NCBI RefSeq assembly: GCF_036416795.1
Contig: NZ_CP143867.1
Span: 310,001 to 374,000 of the forward strand
Direction: 5' to 3'
Source: Bacteroides sp. MSB163
GTDB taxonomy: Bacteria; Bacteroidota; Bacteroidia; Bacteroidales; Bacteroidaceae
DNA: 64,000 nt
Of this stretch, positions 63,533 to 64,000 are shown in pieces; the first letter of the stretch is position 1; each line of letters starts with the position of its first letter. A model generated the notes under the pieces. That model saw nothing but the letters and a program-made list of their open reading frames with translations. It had not been told where the DNA came from and ran no database searches. Both the position numbers and the translations under genes were made by a program.

Positions 63533-64000
63533 TCAGCAACCAAAGATTTGTTCAAACAGTTCAATATCCATTTTTGTCTTAATACGGCTTTTTCTCATTT
63601 TTATCGCATCCGGAGTAGAGTCCATTATATCCCAAATAACATCTTTGGAGGTATTCAGAAGAGTTAAAATACAATATAATAAATCGTCATTAGTCAAAGC
63701 CGTGCAACGCTCCTTAAACCCGGTCATAACATCTATAAAGGTTCTTCGAATATCATTGATAATCTTCATCCTATAATTAGCAACTAACGAAATACGTTTT
63801 TTAGGAGATGAGTTCTCAAGTTCATATAGTTTTTTATAACCGTTAGTCGTTTTGAACAGAGATATGCAAATCTCTAATCGTTCTTCTTCCAACTTGCATA
63901 ATTCTACCCCCTTATCTTCAGCTGTAGTATCAGGCTCTTCATTTAATAACATGACCTCAGTACGGTTCTTAATTAATTGCTGTTGCAAGGATACATATTT
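63533..64000 (-). CDS. C-terminal part of a TPR/HTH regulator (5' end outside window)
   Basis: The frame is open to the window edge; the visible 155 residues are the end of a larger protein. They contain a coiled-coil-like stretch (KGVELCKLEEERLEICISLF) and a C-terminal HTH-like helix set (LTNDDLLYCILTLLNTSKDVIWDIM then PDAIKMRKSRIKTKM), matching the tail of the other TPR/HTH regulators at 16622 and 52171. It is transcribed toward the envelope operon and ends 24 bp before the GTAACAA repeats, so it is the likely regulator of that operon. Confidence 0.7.
   Translation of the reverse strand, partial: KYVSLQQQLIKNRTEVMLLNEEPDTTAEDKGVELCKLEEERLEICISLFKTTNGYKKLYELENSSPKKRISLVANYRMKIINDIRRTFIDVMTGFKERCTALTNDDLLYCILTLLNTSKDVIWDIMDSTPDAIKMRKSRIKTKMDIELFEQIFGC

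Overview
The window looks like chromosomal DNA of a gut Bacteroides species (phylum Bacteroidota). The evidence is several SusC/SusD pairs, a hybrid two-component regulator of the HTCS type, Bacteroides-type promoters (TTTG then about 19 bp then TAnnTTTG), many lipoproteins, and families typical of the phylum (DUF2723, DUF3098, DUF3823, DUF4249, DUF3244). No rRNA, tRNA, CRISPR array, integrase or intact insertion sequence was seen. Coding density is high except at 53.8-55.4 kb and 56.35-56.8 kb.

Layout. 0-0.8 kb: end of a TonB-type energy transducer. 0.9-9.2 kb: a long minus-strand housekeeping run (mnmA, a Schlafen/AlbA_2-type protein, a secreted subtilase, xseA, xseB, ilvE, trmB, mrp). 9.5-18.7 kb: an OprO/P-type porin, a secreted GH10 xylanase fused to a CE1 esterase, DUF3098 and DUF2723 membrane proteins, a membrane-anchored TPR/HTH regulator and an ExoX-C-like hypothetical protein. 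18.8-24.7 kb: thiamine biosynthesis, with a TPP riboswitch leading thiE-thiC-thi4 on the plus strand and a facing Gfo/Idh-thiD-tenI set. The thiazole gene is a thi4, not thiSGHF, and has histidine at the sulfur-donor position.

24.9-44.5 kb is a polysaccharide utilisation locus. It holds SusC, SusD, a DUF3823 surface lipoprotein, two tandem paralogous large lipoproteins of unassigned family and an HTCS sensor-regulator on the minus strand. A divergent GH51 arabinofuranosidase, a neighbouring GH28 pectinase and a metallophosphoesterase flank it. Together they suggest uptake and hydrolysis of an arabinose- or galacturonate-containing glycan such as pectic side chains. After ispF, 45.2-53.8 kb holds a second SusC/SusD pair followed by a secreted histidine acid phosphatase and preceded by an orphan HicB-like regulator and a membrane TPR/HTH regulator. 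This arrangement suggests scavenging of a phosphorylated nutrient.

53.8-55.4 kb is nearly gene-free but not featureless. It contains a hairpin RNA with its own promoter-like box and terminator, a second structured element with a GAAA tetraloop, an array with an exact 22-bp period, and a 30-codon ORF with a consensus promoter and strong Shine-Dalgarno. An Rpn/PD-(D/E)XK nuclease gene follows, then a 95-bp symmetrical array of 11-bp repeats.

56.7-64 kb is an uncharacterised envelope operon. Its order is an edge-truncated regulator, a DUF3244-type secreted protein, an unknown lipoprotein, a DsbA-like lipoprotein, a TonB-dependent receptor and a tandem DUF4249 lipoprotein pair. The pair is built on a 1021-bp duplication unit with the stump of a third copy. 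Four GTAACAA sites lie just upstream of the operon. This region and the 54-kb spacer are the best candidates for undescribed biology.
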